64,000 nucleotides of DNA from Kitasatospora sp. MAA19. GTDB lineage: Bacteria; Actinomycetota; Actinomycetes; Streptomycetales; Streptomycetaceae. The DNA is taken from NCBI RefSeq assembly GCF_029894125.1, contig NZ_JARXYZ010000014.1, positions 124,001 to 188,000 of the forward strand, in the 5' to 3' direction. How positions within the stretch are numbered: position 1 is the stretch's first letter; every line of letters starts with the position of its first letter. This document shows positions 50,316 to 58,713 of the stretch, one piece after another. The notes under the pieces were generated by a model, which searched no databases, was not told where the DNA came from, and saw only the letters and a list, made by a program, of their open reading frames with translations. Made by a program: the position numbers and the translations under genes.

Positions 50316-51719
50316 TCAGGTGGCCGTGCCCGCACCGCCCTGGGCGGGGACGGCCTCCGGCGGCGCCGGGGCGGCCTCGGGGGCCGTACTCGGACCGTCG
50401 TGCGTGTCGACCAGGGTCCGCTCGTCGAACGGCACCTCGCCGGCCAGCACCCGACGGGCGCGGTCCGCGTCGAGCTCGCCGGTCCAGTGCCCGATCAGGA
50501 CGGTGGCGACGGCGTTGCCCGCGAAGTTGGTGAGCGCCCGGGCCTCGGACATGAAGCGGTCGATACCGACGATCAGGCCGACGCCGTCCACCAGGGCGGG
50601 CTTGTGCGACTGCAGCCCGCCGGCCAGGGTGGCCAGCCCGGCGCCGGTGACCCCGGCGGCGCCCTTGCTGGCGATCACCATGAACACCAGCAGTGAGAGC
50701 TGCTCGCTGATCGACATCGGCTTGTCCATCGCCTCGGAGATGAAGATCGAGGCCATGGTGAGGTAGATGGCGGTGCCGTCGAGGTTGAAGCTGTAGCCGG
50801 TCGGCACGGTGATGCCGACGACCGGGCGGCTGACTCCGAGGTGCTCCATCTTGGCGATCAGGCGGGGCAGCGCGCTCTCGGAGGAGGAGGTGGAGAGGAT
50901 CAGCAGGAACTCGCGGCCCAGGTAGCGCAGCAGCGCGAACACGTTGACCCCGGCGATCAGCCGCAGCATGGCGCCCAGCACCACGACGACGAACAGCGCG
51001 CAGGTGGCGTAGAAGCCGATCATGATGACGGCGAGGCTCTTCAGCGCGGCCGTGCCGGTCGCCCCGACGACGGCGGCCATCGCCCCGAAGGCGCCGATCG
51101 GCGCCGCCCACATGATCATCGACATGACCCGGAAGACCAGCCGCTGCACGTGCTCGATCCCGCGCAGCACCGGGGCGCCGACCGGGCCCATCGCCTGCAG
51201 GGCGAAGCCGGCGAGCAGCGCGACCAGCAGGGTCTGCAGCACCTTGCCCTCGGTGAGGGCCGAGAACATGGTGGTGGGGATCATGCCGAGCAGGAAGTCG
51301 GCGGTCGACTGGGCGCCGCCGGCCGTCGCCTGGGCGTGGCCGGACTTCGCGAGCGCGGCGGTCAGGTGCAGGCCGCCGCCGGGCTCCAGCAGGTTGCCGA
51401 CGACCAGGCCGATGGCCAGCGCGACGGTCGACATGGCGAGGAAGTAGCCGAGGGCGAGCCCGCCGACCTTGCCGACCTTGGCGGCCTTGGTGACGGAGCC
51501 GATGCCCAGCACGATGGTGCAGAAGATCACCGGGCTGATCATCATCTTGATCAGGTTGACGAAGCCGGTTCCGACCGGCTTCAACTCCACGGCGAAGCCG
51601 GGGGCGGCCAGCCCGACCACCACGCCCGCGACCACGGCGGCGATGACGGCGAGATAGAGGTAGTGGGTCCGATCCTTGCGTCTGGATCCCCCCGCCGGTG
51701 CGGCACCAACGATCGACAT
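50316..51719 (-). CDS. Dicarboxylate:cation symporter, DctA type
   Basis: A 467-residue DAACS-family transporter. The family motifs are seen: FVNLIKMMISPVIFCTIVLG, the reentrant serine loop FLLILSTSSSESALPRLI, the substrate/cation motif GYSFNLDGTAIYLT and FMSEARALTNFAGNAVAT. It imports C4-dicarboxylates such as succinate, fumarate or malate with cations. The last 50 residues are Pro/Ala-rich. It is divergent from a CitA/DcuS-type two-component system that probably controls it; this arrangement is common for dct systems. Confidence 0.92.
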   Translation of the reverse strand: MSIVGAAPAGGSRRKDRTHYLYLAVIAAVVAGVVVGLAAPGFAVELKPVGTGFVNLIKMMISPVIFCTIVLGIGSVTKAAKVGKVGGLALGYFLAMSTVALAIGLVVGNLLEPGGGLHLTAALAKSGHAQATAGGAQSTADFLLGMIPTTMFSALTEGKVLQTLLVALLAGFALQAMGPVGAPVLRGIEHVQRLVFRVMSMIMWAAPIGAFGAMAAVVGATGTAALKSLAVIMIGFYATCALFVVVVLGAMLRLIAGVNVFALLRYLGREFLLILSTSSSESALPRLIAKMEHLGVSRPVVGITVPTGYSFNLDGTAIYLTMASIFISEAMDKPMSISEQLSLLVFMVIASKGAAGVTGAGLATLAGGLQSHKPALVDGVGLIVGIDRFMSEARALTNFAGNAVATVLIGHWTGELDADRARRVLAGEVPFDERTLVDTHDGPSTAPEAAPAPPEAVPAQGGAGTAT

Positions 51720-51843
51720 CTGCGGCTCCTTCGCCGTGCAGTCCTGGCGGCCCCGGGTGGTGGGCCGCTCCGACTATCGGGCCTGGGAGTGACGGAGGTC
51801 ACGTTTGCGTTCATAGAGTTCACGGTCGTGCACACTGGCAGGC

Positions 51844-53601
51844 ATGTCCGAGCGCACCGCCCCCGCACCCTCGCGCCGACGGCTCCCGGTGCCCCGCGGG
51901 CTGGTCCGCAGCCTGGCCGGGCAACTCTTCGTCGTCCAGGTGGTCATCGTCGCCGCGGTGGTGGCGGGCGGCGCGGTGCTCGCGTACCTCTTCACCGCCG
52001 GCCGCACCGAGGACGCGGCCCGCCGTCAGGTCACCGCCGTCGCCCACGCCGTCGCCGACTCGCCGTCCGTCCGGGCCGCCGTCACCGGGCCGGACCCGAC
52101 CGCGGTGCTCCAGCCGTACGTCGAGCAGGTGCGCGTGGACACCGGGGTCTCGTTCATCACCGTCATGGACACCGACGGCGTGCGCTGGACCCACCCGCTG
52201 GCCGAGCAGATCGGCAAGCGCTACCTCGGGCACATCGACTGGGCGCTCGCGGGGCAGACCCGCAGCGAGACGTACACCGGCACGCTCGGCCCGTCCGTCC
52301 GGGTGGTCACGCCGGTGCTGGACGACCGGCACCAGGTGATCGCGCTGGTCAGTGTGGGCCTCACGGTGGAGTCCATCTCCGCGCAGCTGAGCGGCCCGCT
52401 GCTCGCCCTGGTCGGGGTGGCGGTGATCGCGCTCGCGGTCGGCGGCGTCGGCACCTACCTCGCCAACTCCCGCCTGCGGCGGCACACCCACGGCATGGGG
52501 CCGGCCGAACTAAGCCACCTCTACGAGTACCACCAGGCGACCCTGCGCTCGGTGCGCGAGGGCCTGATCCTGCTGGACCGCGCGCACCGGGTGGTGCTGT
52601 GCAACGACGCCGCCCGCGAACTGCTCGGGCTGGACGGCGACGTGGACGGACGACCGGTCGCGGAGCTGGGGCTTCCGCAGGCGCTGGTCTCGGCCGTGCT
52701 CGGGGACGAGCCGGTCCGCGACGAGGTGCACCTGACCGCCGAGCGGGTGGTGGTGCTCAACACCTCCACCATCGGCACCGGGCTCGGCCGCGTCGTCACC
52801 CTGCGCGACCACACCGAACTCCTGTCGCTCAGTGGCGAGTTGGACTCCGTTCGCGGCTTCACCGAGGCTCTCGGGGCGCAGGCGCACGAGGCGGCCAACC
52901 GGCTGCACGCCGTCGTCTCCCTGGTCGAACTCGGCCGCCACGAACAGGCGGTGGAGCTCGCCACCGCCGAGCTCGAACTCGCCCAGCAGCTCACCGACCG
53001 GGTCGTCGCGGCGGTCGGCGAACCGGTGCTGGCCGCGCTTCTGCTCGGCAAGGCGGCCCAAGCGGCGGAGCGCGGCGTGGAGTTGACCCTCACCGAGGAC
53101 AGTCGGATCGACGACGGGGTGCTGCCGCCCGGGCTCTCCGCGCGGGATCTGATCACCGTCCTCGGAAACCTGATCGACAACGCCGTGGACGCCGCCATCG
53201 CCGGGGCCGCGCAGAGCCCGGTGCCGCCGGAGGTGACCGTCACCGCGCGGATCGACGCCGGGGTCGGGAGCGGCGAGGTCGGGGATGGGGCCGCGGATGG
53301 TGGGGTCGGGGACGGTCGGGCCGGGGGTGGTGGGGCCGGGGACAGTGGCGGCGGGTGCCTGCTGCTGCGGGTCGCCGACACCGGGGCGGGGATCGACCCG
53401 GCCGCCGTCGAGGACGTCTTCCGGCGCGGCTGGAGCACCAAGCAGGACGGGCACGGGCACGGCCTCGGGCTGGCCCTGGTGGCCCAGGCCGCCCGGCGCA
53501 ACGGCGGCACCGTCGAGGTCGGACGCGAGCGGGGCGCGGTGCTCACCGTCCGGTTGCCGCTCGCCGGGCTGCCCGGGCAGCGGGAAGGAGCGTCGAGGTG
53601 A
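51844..53601 (+). CDS. CitA/DcuS-family sensor histidine kinase
   Basis: A 585-residue kinase. TM helix 1 (residues ~22-45), an extracellular PAS/Cache domain (VDTGVSFITVMDTDGVRWTH, HPLAEQIGKRY), TM helix 2 (~183-205), a cytosolic PAS, then the phosphoacceptor region FTEALGAQAHEAANRLHAVV and an HATPase domain (NLIDNAVDAAI; GHGLGLALV). Between the N and G boxes lies a Gly/Val/Asp repeat insert (about residues 475-505). The extracellular domain of such kinases binds citrate or C4-dicarboxylates. A CACACT box 7 bp before ATG 51844 suggests a leaderless transcript. Confidence 0.9.
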   Translation: MSERTAPAPSRRRLPVPRGLVRSLAGQLFVVQVVIVAAVVAGGAVLAYLFTAGRTEDAARRQVTAVAHAVADSPSVRAAVTGPDPTAVLQPYVEQVRVDTGVSFITVMDTDGVRWTHPLAEQIGKRYLGHIDWALAGQTRSETYTGTLGPSVRVVTPVLDDRHQVIALVSVGLTVESISAQLSGPLLALVGVAVIALAVGGVGTYLANSRLRRHTHGMGPAELSHLYEYHQATLRSVREGLILLDRAHRVVLCNDAARELLGLDGDVDGRPVAELGLPQALVSAVLGDEPVRDEVHLTAERVVVLNTSTIGTGLGRVVTLRDHTELLSLSGELDSVRGFTEALGAQAHEAANRLHAVVSLVELGRHEQAVELATAELELAQQLTDRVVAAVGEPVLAALLLGKAAQAAERGVELTLTEDSRIDDGVLPPGLSARDLITVLGNLIDNAVDAAIAGAAQSPVPPEVTVTARIDAGVGSGEVGDGAADGGVGDGRAGGGGAGDSGGGCLLLRVADTGAGIDPAAVEDVFRRGWSTKQDGHGHGLGLALVAQAARRNGGTVEVGRERGAVLTVRLPLAGLPGQREGASR

Positions 53602-54347
53602 CCGACCTGGCCGCCCTGCCGGGGATCTCGGTGCTGGTCGTCGAGGACGACCCCGTGGCCGCCGCCGCGCACACCCTCTACGTCGAGCGCGAACCCGGTT
53701 TCCGCGCCGTCGGGACGGTCCACAGCTGCGCCGACGCGCTGCGTTTCCTGGAGCGCGCCCGCGCCGCCGGGACGCCCGTCGACCTCACCCTGCTCGACCT
53801 CTACCTGCCGGACGGCCACGGCCTCCAGCTCTGCCGCTCGCTGCGCGCCGCCGGCCACACCACCGACGTCATCGCGGTGACCTCGGCCCGCGACCTCGCG
53901 ATGGTCCGGCAGGCCGTGTCGGCGGGCGTGGTCCAGTACCTGCTGAAACCCTTCAGCGCCGCCGCCCTGCACGACCGTCTGGAACGCTACGCCCGTTACC
54001 GCGACAGTCTCGGGCGCACCGGCGAGGCGACCGGCCAGGACGAGGTCGACCAGGCGTTCGCCCTGCTCCGCACGCCCGAGCGCAGCAGCCTCCCCAAGGG
54101 GCTGAGCGCGCCCACGCTGGACGCCGTCGCCTCCGTGCTGCGCGAGGCGGCGACGGGCCTGTCCGCCGCCGCCGCGGGCGCCGCCGCCGGGGTCTCCCGG
54201 ATCACCGCGCGCCGGTACCTCGAACACCTCGTCGACACCGGGCGCGCGGTGCGGGAGCCGCAGTACGGGAGCGTCGGGCGGCCGGAGCTCTGCTACCGGT
54301 GGAGGGGGGACGCGCCGCCTGCGGGCCGACGGGGTGTGGGGGCGTGA
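53598..54347 (+). CDS. CitB/DcuR-family response regulator
   Basis: A 249-residue regulator. Receiver domain with ISVLVVEDDPVAAAAH, phosphoacceptor in LTLLDLYLPDGHG and Lys in YLLKPFSAAAL. The C-terminal winged helix (residues 165-240) reads SAAAAGAAAGVSRITARRYL, then EHLVDTGR, as in CitB. GTG 53598 overlaps the kinase stop. The probable target is the divergent dicarboxylate symporter promoter at 51720-51843. Confidence 0.92.
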   Translation: MTDLAALPGISVLVVEDDPVAAAAHTLYVEREPGFRAVGTVHSCADALRFLERARAAGTPVDLTLLDLYLPDGHGLQLCRSLRAAGHTTDVIAVTSARDLAMVRQAVSAGVVQYLLKPFSAAALHDRLERYARYRDSLGRTGEATGQDEVDQAFALLRTPERSSLPKGLSAPTLDAVASVLREAATGLSAAAAGAAAGVSRITARRYLEHLVDTGRAVREPQYGSVGRPELCYRWRGDAPPAGRRGVGA

Positions 54348-54444
54348 CCTTTTGGCCGGTCGCTCGTTGGCAGGACCGGGGGGAGGTTCACCCGCTCGGG
54401 TGGTTCTGGGCGACTCGGGGTATCTCGCCAGGTCGGTGGCGATA

Positions 54445-54464
54445 AAGTTAGGCTTACCTAACTT
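54445..54464. promoter_or_regulatory. Iron box (DmdR/IdeR operator) upstream of the siderophore genes
   Basis: AAGTTAGGCTTACCTAACTT: arms AAGTTAGG and CCTAACTT are perfect 8-bp inverted repeats around CTTA. This is close to the 19-bp consensus TTAGGTTAGGCTAACCTAA bound by DmdR/IdeR-type iron repressors. It ends 16 bp before the TTG start at 54481. Expression of the dat-ddc pair should rise in iron limitation. Confidence 0.88.
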
Positions 54465-54480
54465 CTTCTGGGGGTTCGCC

Positions 54481-56037
54481 TTGTCGCTCGCCGCCGTTCC
54501 CGCCCAGGCCCCCGCCTCCGTCTCCGGAGCGGCCGGGGCCGTCGGCGCCACTGGTGCCGCTGCCGTCGGAGTCGCGGGTGCCGTCGGAGCCTCGGGTGTC
54601 GTCGGTGTCGCCGGTGCCGCCGGTGTCCCGGCCTCCGGCGAGGCCATCCTGCGCCGCCAGCGCGTACGCGAGTCCGCCGCCCGGACGTACGCCCGGTCCT
54701 TCCCGATCGTCCCCGTGCGGGCCAACGGCATGACCGTCGAGGGCGCCGACGGGCGGCGCTACCTGGACTGCCTCTCCGGCGCCGGGACGCTCGCCCTCGG
54801 GCACAACCACCCGGTGGTGCTGGAGGCGATCCGCCGCACGCTCGACAGCGGCGCCCCGCTGCACCTGCTCGACCTCGCCACCGCCGAGAAGGACGACTTC
54901 ACCAGCGCGCTGTTCGAGAGCCTGCCCGCCGAGTTCGCCGCCGGCGCCCGCGTCCACTTCTGCGGCCCCGCCGGGACGGACGCCGTCGAGGCCGCGCTCA
55001 AGCTGATGCAGACCGCCACCGGCCGGTCCGGCGCGCTCGCCTTCACCGGCGCCTACCACGGCATGACCGCCGGAGCCCTGGCGCTCACCGGCAACGTCGC
55101 CGTCAAGGAACCGCTGCCGAGCGGCGGCGAGGTCGTCCGGCTGCCCTACCCGTACGGCTACCGTTGCCCGTTCGGCGTCGGCGGCGAGGCGGGCGCCGAC
55201 CTCGCCGCGACCTACGTCGAGCGGCTGCTGGACGACCCCGCGGGCGGCGTCGTCCCGCCCGCCGCGATGATCCTGGAGGCCGTGCAGGGCGAGGGCGGCG
55301 TCGTCCCCGCGCCCGACGGCTGGCTGCGCGAGATGCGCCGGATCACCGCCGAACGGGGCATCCCGCTGATCGTCGACGAGGTGCAGACCGGTGTCGGCCG
55401 CACCGGGGCGATGTGGGCCGTCGAGCACAGCGGCATCGTCCCGGACGCGATGGTGCTCTCCAAGGCCATCGGCGGCAGCCTGCCGCTCGCCGTCGTCGTC
55501 TACCGCGAGGACTACGACGGCTGGCGGCCCGGCGCCCACACCGGCACCTTCCGCGGCAACACCCTCGCCATGGCCGCCGGAGCCGCCACCCTGCGCCACG
55601 TCGCCGCCCACGGGCTGGTCGAACGCGCCGCCGTCGTCGGCGAGCGGATGGCCGCCCGGCTGCGCGACCTCGCCGCCGAGCTGCCGGTGATCGGCGACGT
55701 GCGCGGGCGGGGCCTGATGCTCGGCGTCGAACTCGTCGACCCCGCCGCCGAACCGGACGCCTGCGGGGCCCGCCCGGCCGACCCGGCGCTCGCCCTCCGG
55801 GTCCGGGAGGCCTGCCTGGCGCGCGGGCTGATCGTCGAACTCGGCGGCCGCCACGACGCGGTGCTGCGACTGCTCCCGCCGCTCACCATCACCGATGAGC
55901 AGGTCGCCGCCGTCCTCGACCGGCTCGCCGACGCGATCGCGACCGCCGCGGCGGATCCGTCGGTGGCGGTGGCGGCGTCGGTGGCGGTGGCGGTGGCCGG
56001 TGACCGTGACGCTCCCGCGGTCCGGGGTGCCGAATGA
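54481..56037 (+). CDS. dat: Diaminobutyrate--2-oxoglutarate aminotransferase
   Basis: A 518-residue class III PLP aminotransferase that would make L-2,4-diaminobutyrate from aspartate semialdehyde and glutamate. Markers: LDCLSGAGTLALGHNHPVV, VHFCGPAGTDAVEAALKL, AYHGMTAGALALTGN, LIVDEVQTGVGRTG and the PLP lysine at residue 328 (LSKAIGGSLPLA). TTG 54481 follows GGGGG. About 60 N-terminal residues are Val/Gly/Ala repeats from simple DNA, outside the fold. It overlaps the decarboxylase gene by 4 bp and sits behind an iron box, as the first step of amine supply for a siderophore. Confidence 0.9.
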   Translation: MSLAAVPAQAPASVSGAAGAVGATGAAAVGVAGAVGASGVVGVAGAAGVPASGEAILRRQRVRESAARTYARSFPIVPVRANGMTVEGADGRRYLDCLSGAGTLALGHNHPVVLEAIRRTLDSGAPLHLLDLATAEKDDFTSALFESLPAEFAAGARVHFCGPAGTDAVEAALKLMQTATGRSGALAFTGAYHGMTAGALALTGNVAVKEPLPSGGEVVRLPYPYGYRCPFGVGGEAGADLAATYVERLLDDPAGGVVPPAAMILEAVQGEGGVVPAPDGWLREMRRITAERGIPLIVDEVQTGVGRTGAMWAVEHSGIVPDAMVLSKAIGGSLPLAVVVYREDYDGWRPGAHTGTFRGNTLAMAAGAATLRHVAAHGLVERAAVVGERMAARLRDLAAELPVIGDVRGRGLMLGVELVDPAAEPDACGARPADPALALRVREACLARGLIVELGGRHDAVLRLLPPLTITDEQVAAVLDRLADAIATAAADPSVAVAASVAVAVAGDRDAPAVRGAE

Positions 56038-57593
56038 GCGCCGGGGCGGGTGCGGGCGCGGGTGACGGTTCCGGGGCTGTCGGCGCCGGGGCCGGTGCTT
56101 CCTCCGAACTGCCGTGCGGCCCGGCCCCGTTGGACGCCCTCGCGGGCGGCGTCGGCGGGCCCGGGGCGCTCGGGCCGCTGCTGGCCGCCGTCCTGGACGC
56201 GCTCGACAACGGCATCGCGCTGCGCGGCGGGCCGTTGCCCGCAGGCAGCCCGGCCGAGATCGGCGCACTGGTCGCCGACGGCCTGGCGGGCGCCCACGGG
56301 CCCGGCGCGCTCGCCCGCCTCGCCGAACTCCTCGCCTACGGCGCCGCCGACCCCGCCGACCCCGCCTGCGCCGCCCACCTGCACTGCCCGCCGCTCGCCG
56401 TGGCCGTCGCCGCCGACCTCGCGGTCAGCGCCCTCAACCCCTCCCAGGACTCCTGGGACCAGGCCCCCGCCGCCACCGCCCTGGAGACCGCCCTCCTCGC
56501 CGAGCTCGCCGCCCTGGTCGGCTACGACCCGGCCCGCGCCGCCGGCGTCCTCACCTCGGGCGGCACCGAGTCCAACCTCATGGGCCTGATGCTGGCCCGC
56601 GACCAGAAGCTGGACGGCATCGTCGAGTTGGACGGCATCCCGGCCGGAGTCCGGCCGTGCATCATCGCCTCCGAGGCCGCGCACTTCTCCGTCCAGCGCT
56701 CCGCCGCCCTGCTCGGGCTCGGCGAGCGCGCCGTAGTCGCCGTCCCGGTCGACCGGCAACTCCGCATGGAACCACAGGAGTTGGAACGGGCCTTGGCTGC
56801 GGCCAGCTGGGCCGGACGCACCCCGATCGCCGTCGTCGCCACCGCCGGCACCACCGACACCGGCGGCGTCGACCCGCTGCACGTCGCCGCCGACCTGGCC
56901 GGCCGCTACGGCGCCTGGCTGCACGTCGACGCCGCGTACGGCGGTGGCGCGCTGCTCTCCGACCGGCTGGCCCCGCTCCTCGACGGCATCGAGCGCGCCG
57001 ACTCCGTCTCCCTCGACTGGCACAAGCTCGGCTGGCAACCCGCCGCCGCCGGCGTCTTCCTGGTCCGCCGCGCCGAGACCTACGTCTCGCTCGCCCGTCG
57101 CGCCGAGTACCTCAACCCCGTCGACGACGAGCAGGCCGGCTACCCCAGCCTGCTCGGCCGCTCGCTGCGCACCACCAGGCGGGCCGACGCCTTCAAGCTC
57201 GCCGTCACCCTGCGCACCCTCGGCCGCGACGGGCTCGGCCGGCTGGTCGACGCCTGCCACGAACTCGCCCGGTCCGCCGCCGAGGCCGTCCGCGCCGAAC
57301 CGTCGCTCGAACTCCACGCCGAACCCGTGCTGACCGCCCTACTGTTCCGCTACCGGCCGCCGGGCCTGACGGACGAGGCGGCCGTCGACGAACTCAACGG
57401 CCGGCTGCGCCGGTTGCTGCTGCGCACCGGGCGGGCGGTGGTCGGGCGGACCGAGCTGCCGGGCGAGGGGCCCGGCCGGGTGCGGCTCAAGCTCACCCTG
57501 CTCAACCCGCACGCCACGGCGGGGGAGGTGCGCGCGCTGGTGCGCGAGGTGGTGAGCGCGGGCCGGAAGGCTGCGGGGGACCGGGCGGGTTAG
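56034..57593 (+). CDS. ddc: Group II PLP-dependent decarboxylase, probably L-2,4-diaminobutyrate decarboxylase
   Basis: A 519-residue decarboxylase. Features: GGTESNLMGLMLARDQKL, ASEAAHFSVQRSAALLGLG, ATAGTTDTGGVDPL, HVDAAYGGGALLS and the PLP lysine at residue 331 in SLDWHKLGWQPAAAG. Paired with the aminotransferase it would yield 1,3-diaminopropane, the diamine of schizokinen- and rhizobactin-1021-type siderophores. The first 30 residues are Gly/Ala repeats. The stop codon TAG shares bases with a 12-bp inverted repeat (57592-57663). Confidence 0.86.
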   Translation: MSAGAGAGAGDGSGAVGAGAGASSELPCGPAPLDALAGGVGGPGALGPLLAAVLDALDNGIALRGGPLPAGSPAEIGALVADGLAGAHGPGALARLAELLAYGAADPADPACAAHLHCPPLAVAVAADLAVSALNPSQDSWDQAPAATALETALLAELAALVGYDPARAAGVLTSGGTESNLMGLMLARDQKLDGIVELDGIPAGVRPCIIASEAAHFSVQRSAALLGLGERAVVAVPVDRQLRMEPQELERALAAASWAGRTPIAVVATAGTTDTGGVDPLHVAADLAGRYGAWLHVDAAYGGGALLSDRLAPLLDGIERADSVSLDWHKLGWQPAAAGVFLVRRAETYVSLARRAEYLNPVDDEQAGYPSLLGRSLRTTRRADAFKLAVTLRTLGRDGLGRLVDACHELARSAAEAVRAEPSLELHAEPVLTALLFRYRPPGLTDEAAVDELNGRLRRLLLRTGRAVVGRTELPGEGPGRVRLKLTLLNPHATAGEVRALVREVVSAGRKAAGDRAG

Positions 57594-57663
57594 AGCCTGT
57601 CCGGGTGCCGTTCGCTGCCTCAACGCCCGATTCGGTGCAGGGAACCCGGCTCGGACAGGCTCT
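57592..57663. terminator. 72-bp inverted-repeat hairpin, terminator or MITE-like
   Basis: AGAGCCTGTCCG (57592-57603) and CGGACAGGCTCT (57652-57663) are perfect 12-bp arms around a 48-nt loop. The left arm overlaps the ddc stop codon. GAGCCTGTCC-type ends also occur as terminal repeats of some actinobacterial insertion sequences, so a tiny non-autonomous element is an alternative to a simple bidirectional terminator between ddc and the convergent phosphatase gene. Confidence 0.65.
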
Positions 57664-57675
57664 GGATGGTTCAGG

Positions 57676-58479
57676 TCAGTCGCTCAGGAGGACGGTGCGG
57701 GTGAGCTCCCAGGTCTGCGGATCGGCGGCGACCAGCAGGCCGTCCTCGCAGCCGGGCGCCTCGGGGCGGTAGGGGCTGCCGTCGAGTCGGGCGGAGATGC
57801 CGCCGGCCTCGGTGACGAGCAGGGAGCCGGGGGCGTGGTCCCAGGGGAGGGTGCGCCAGTAGAGGAGGAAGTCGAAGCGGCCCTCGACGAGGTCCGGGTA
57901 CTCGATCCCGGCGGCGTGCCGGCCGGGGGAGATCTCGCCGAAGGCCGACTCGTTGGCCTGCAGGCGCCGACGGTGTTCCGGGTCGAGGTAGCGGCTCTTC
58001 ACGGATCCGCGCAGCTTCGCGGCGTCGTGCGGCGCCGGCGGACGGGTCAGACGCAGGCCGTCGCGCCAGGCTCCGGAGCCCAGTTCGGCGCAGTAGGCGG
58101 TGGCGGTGGCGGGCTGCCAGATCCAGGAGGCGACGGTCCGTCCGCTGCGGACGAGGGAGCACATCACGGCGTACTCGGGGCGGCCGGCGACGAAGTTGGC
58201 GGTGCCGTCGACCGGGTCGACCAGCCAGGCGGCGGGCTCGTCGTGGAGGGCCTGGGCGAGTGCGGGGTCGGCGGAGACCGCCTCCTCGCCGACCACGGGG
58301 ACGGGCAGCAGCTCGCGCAGACGGCGGGCGATGATCGCCTCGGCCTCGCGGTCGGCGACCGTCACGACCTCGCCGGGCGCTTTCTCCATCACCTCGCCGG
58401 CGGCCAGCGCCCGGAAGCGCGGCTCCACCACCTCGGCCGACGCCTCGGCGAGTATCTCCGCCACCTTGTCCATCAGCAC
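57676..58479 (-). CDS. Inositol monophosphatase family protein
   Basis: A 267-residue Mg-dependent phosphatase. Metal motifs: Glu in VVGEEAVSAD, Asp pair in WLVDPVDGTANFVAG, and the C-terminal Asp in LPWDHAPGSLLVTEAGG. The preferred start is GTG 58479, with GGGAG seven bases upstream; ATG 58473 is second. The substrate could be inositol phosphate, histidinol phosphate or another sugar phosphate. It sits between the two halves of the siderophore cluster, but a role there is unproven. Confidence 0.88.
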   Translation of the reverse strand: MLMDKVAEILAEASAEVVEPRFRALAAGEVMEKAPGEVVTVADREAEAIIARRLRELLPVPVVGEEAVSADPALAQALHDEPAAWLVDPVDGTANFVAGRPEYAVMCSLVRSGRTVASWIWQPATATAYCAELGSGAWRDGLRLTRPPAPHDAAKLRGSVKSRYLDPEHRRRLQANESAFGEISPGRHAAGIEYPDLVEGRFDFLLYWRTLPWDHAPGSLLVTEAGGISARLDGSPYRPEAPGCEDGLLVAADPQTWELTRTVLLSD

Positions 58480-58602
58480 GTTCGCGCTCCCTTCGCTGCC
58501 TACCACTGTCGCACGAGTGGCCGCAGGCGACCTGCGGCGACCCCTGGTGCGGGAGGGGCTGGTGGGGGCGCGGCGGGGCGGGGCAGGGGGAGGCGCTGTA
58601 CG

Positions 58603-58689
58603 GTAGCAACTAACAACTAACAACTAACAACTAACAACTAACAGATTTCGAAATCTGTTATCTGTCAGTTGTCACCTGTTATCCGTCGC
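58603..58689. repeat. Heptad-flanked palindrome, copy C
   Basis: Core ATTT-CG-AAAT at 58645-58654. Right units: CTGTTAT, CTGTCAG, TTGTCAC, CTGTTAT, CCGTCGC (58655-58689). Left units read outward on the minus strand: CTGTTAG, then four TTGTTAG and TTGCTAC (58603-58644); on the plus strand this appears as five CAACTAA copies. The centre TAACAGATTTCGAAATCTGTTA is fully palindromic when read across 58639-58660. It ends 24 bp beyond the stop of the minus-strand decarboxylase gene (58714). Confidence 0.92.
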
Positions 58690-58713
58690 TCGCCGGCCGC
58701 CCTGGCCGCCCCG

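Noticed and set aside
50841-53597. Long plus-strand frame running into the CitB-like regulator from far upstream
   Set aside because: Only the part from GTG 53598 matches a protein family; the rest is antisense to the dicarboxylate symporter and out of frame with the kinase.
58606-58643. CRISPR-like short tandem repeats (five CAACTAA copies)
   Set aside because: There are no spacers and the unit is 7 bp. It is one arm of the heptad-flanked palindrome.
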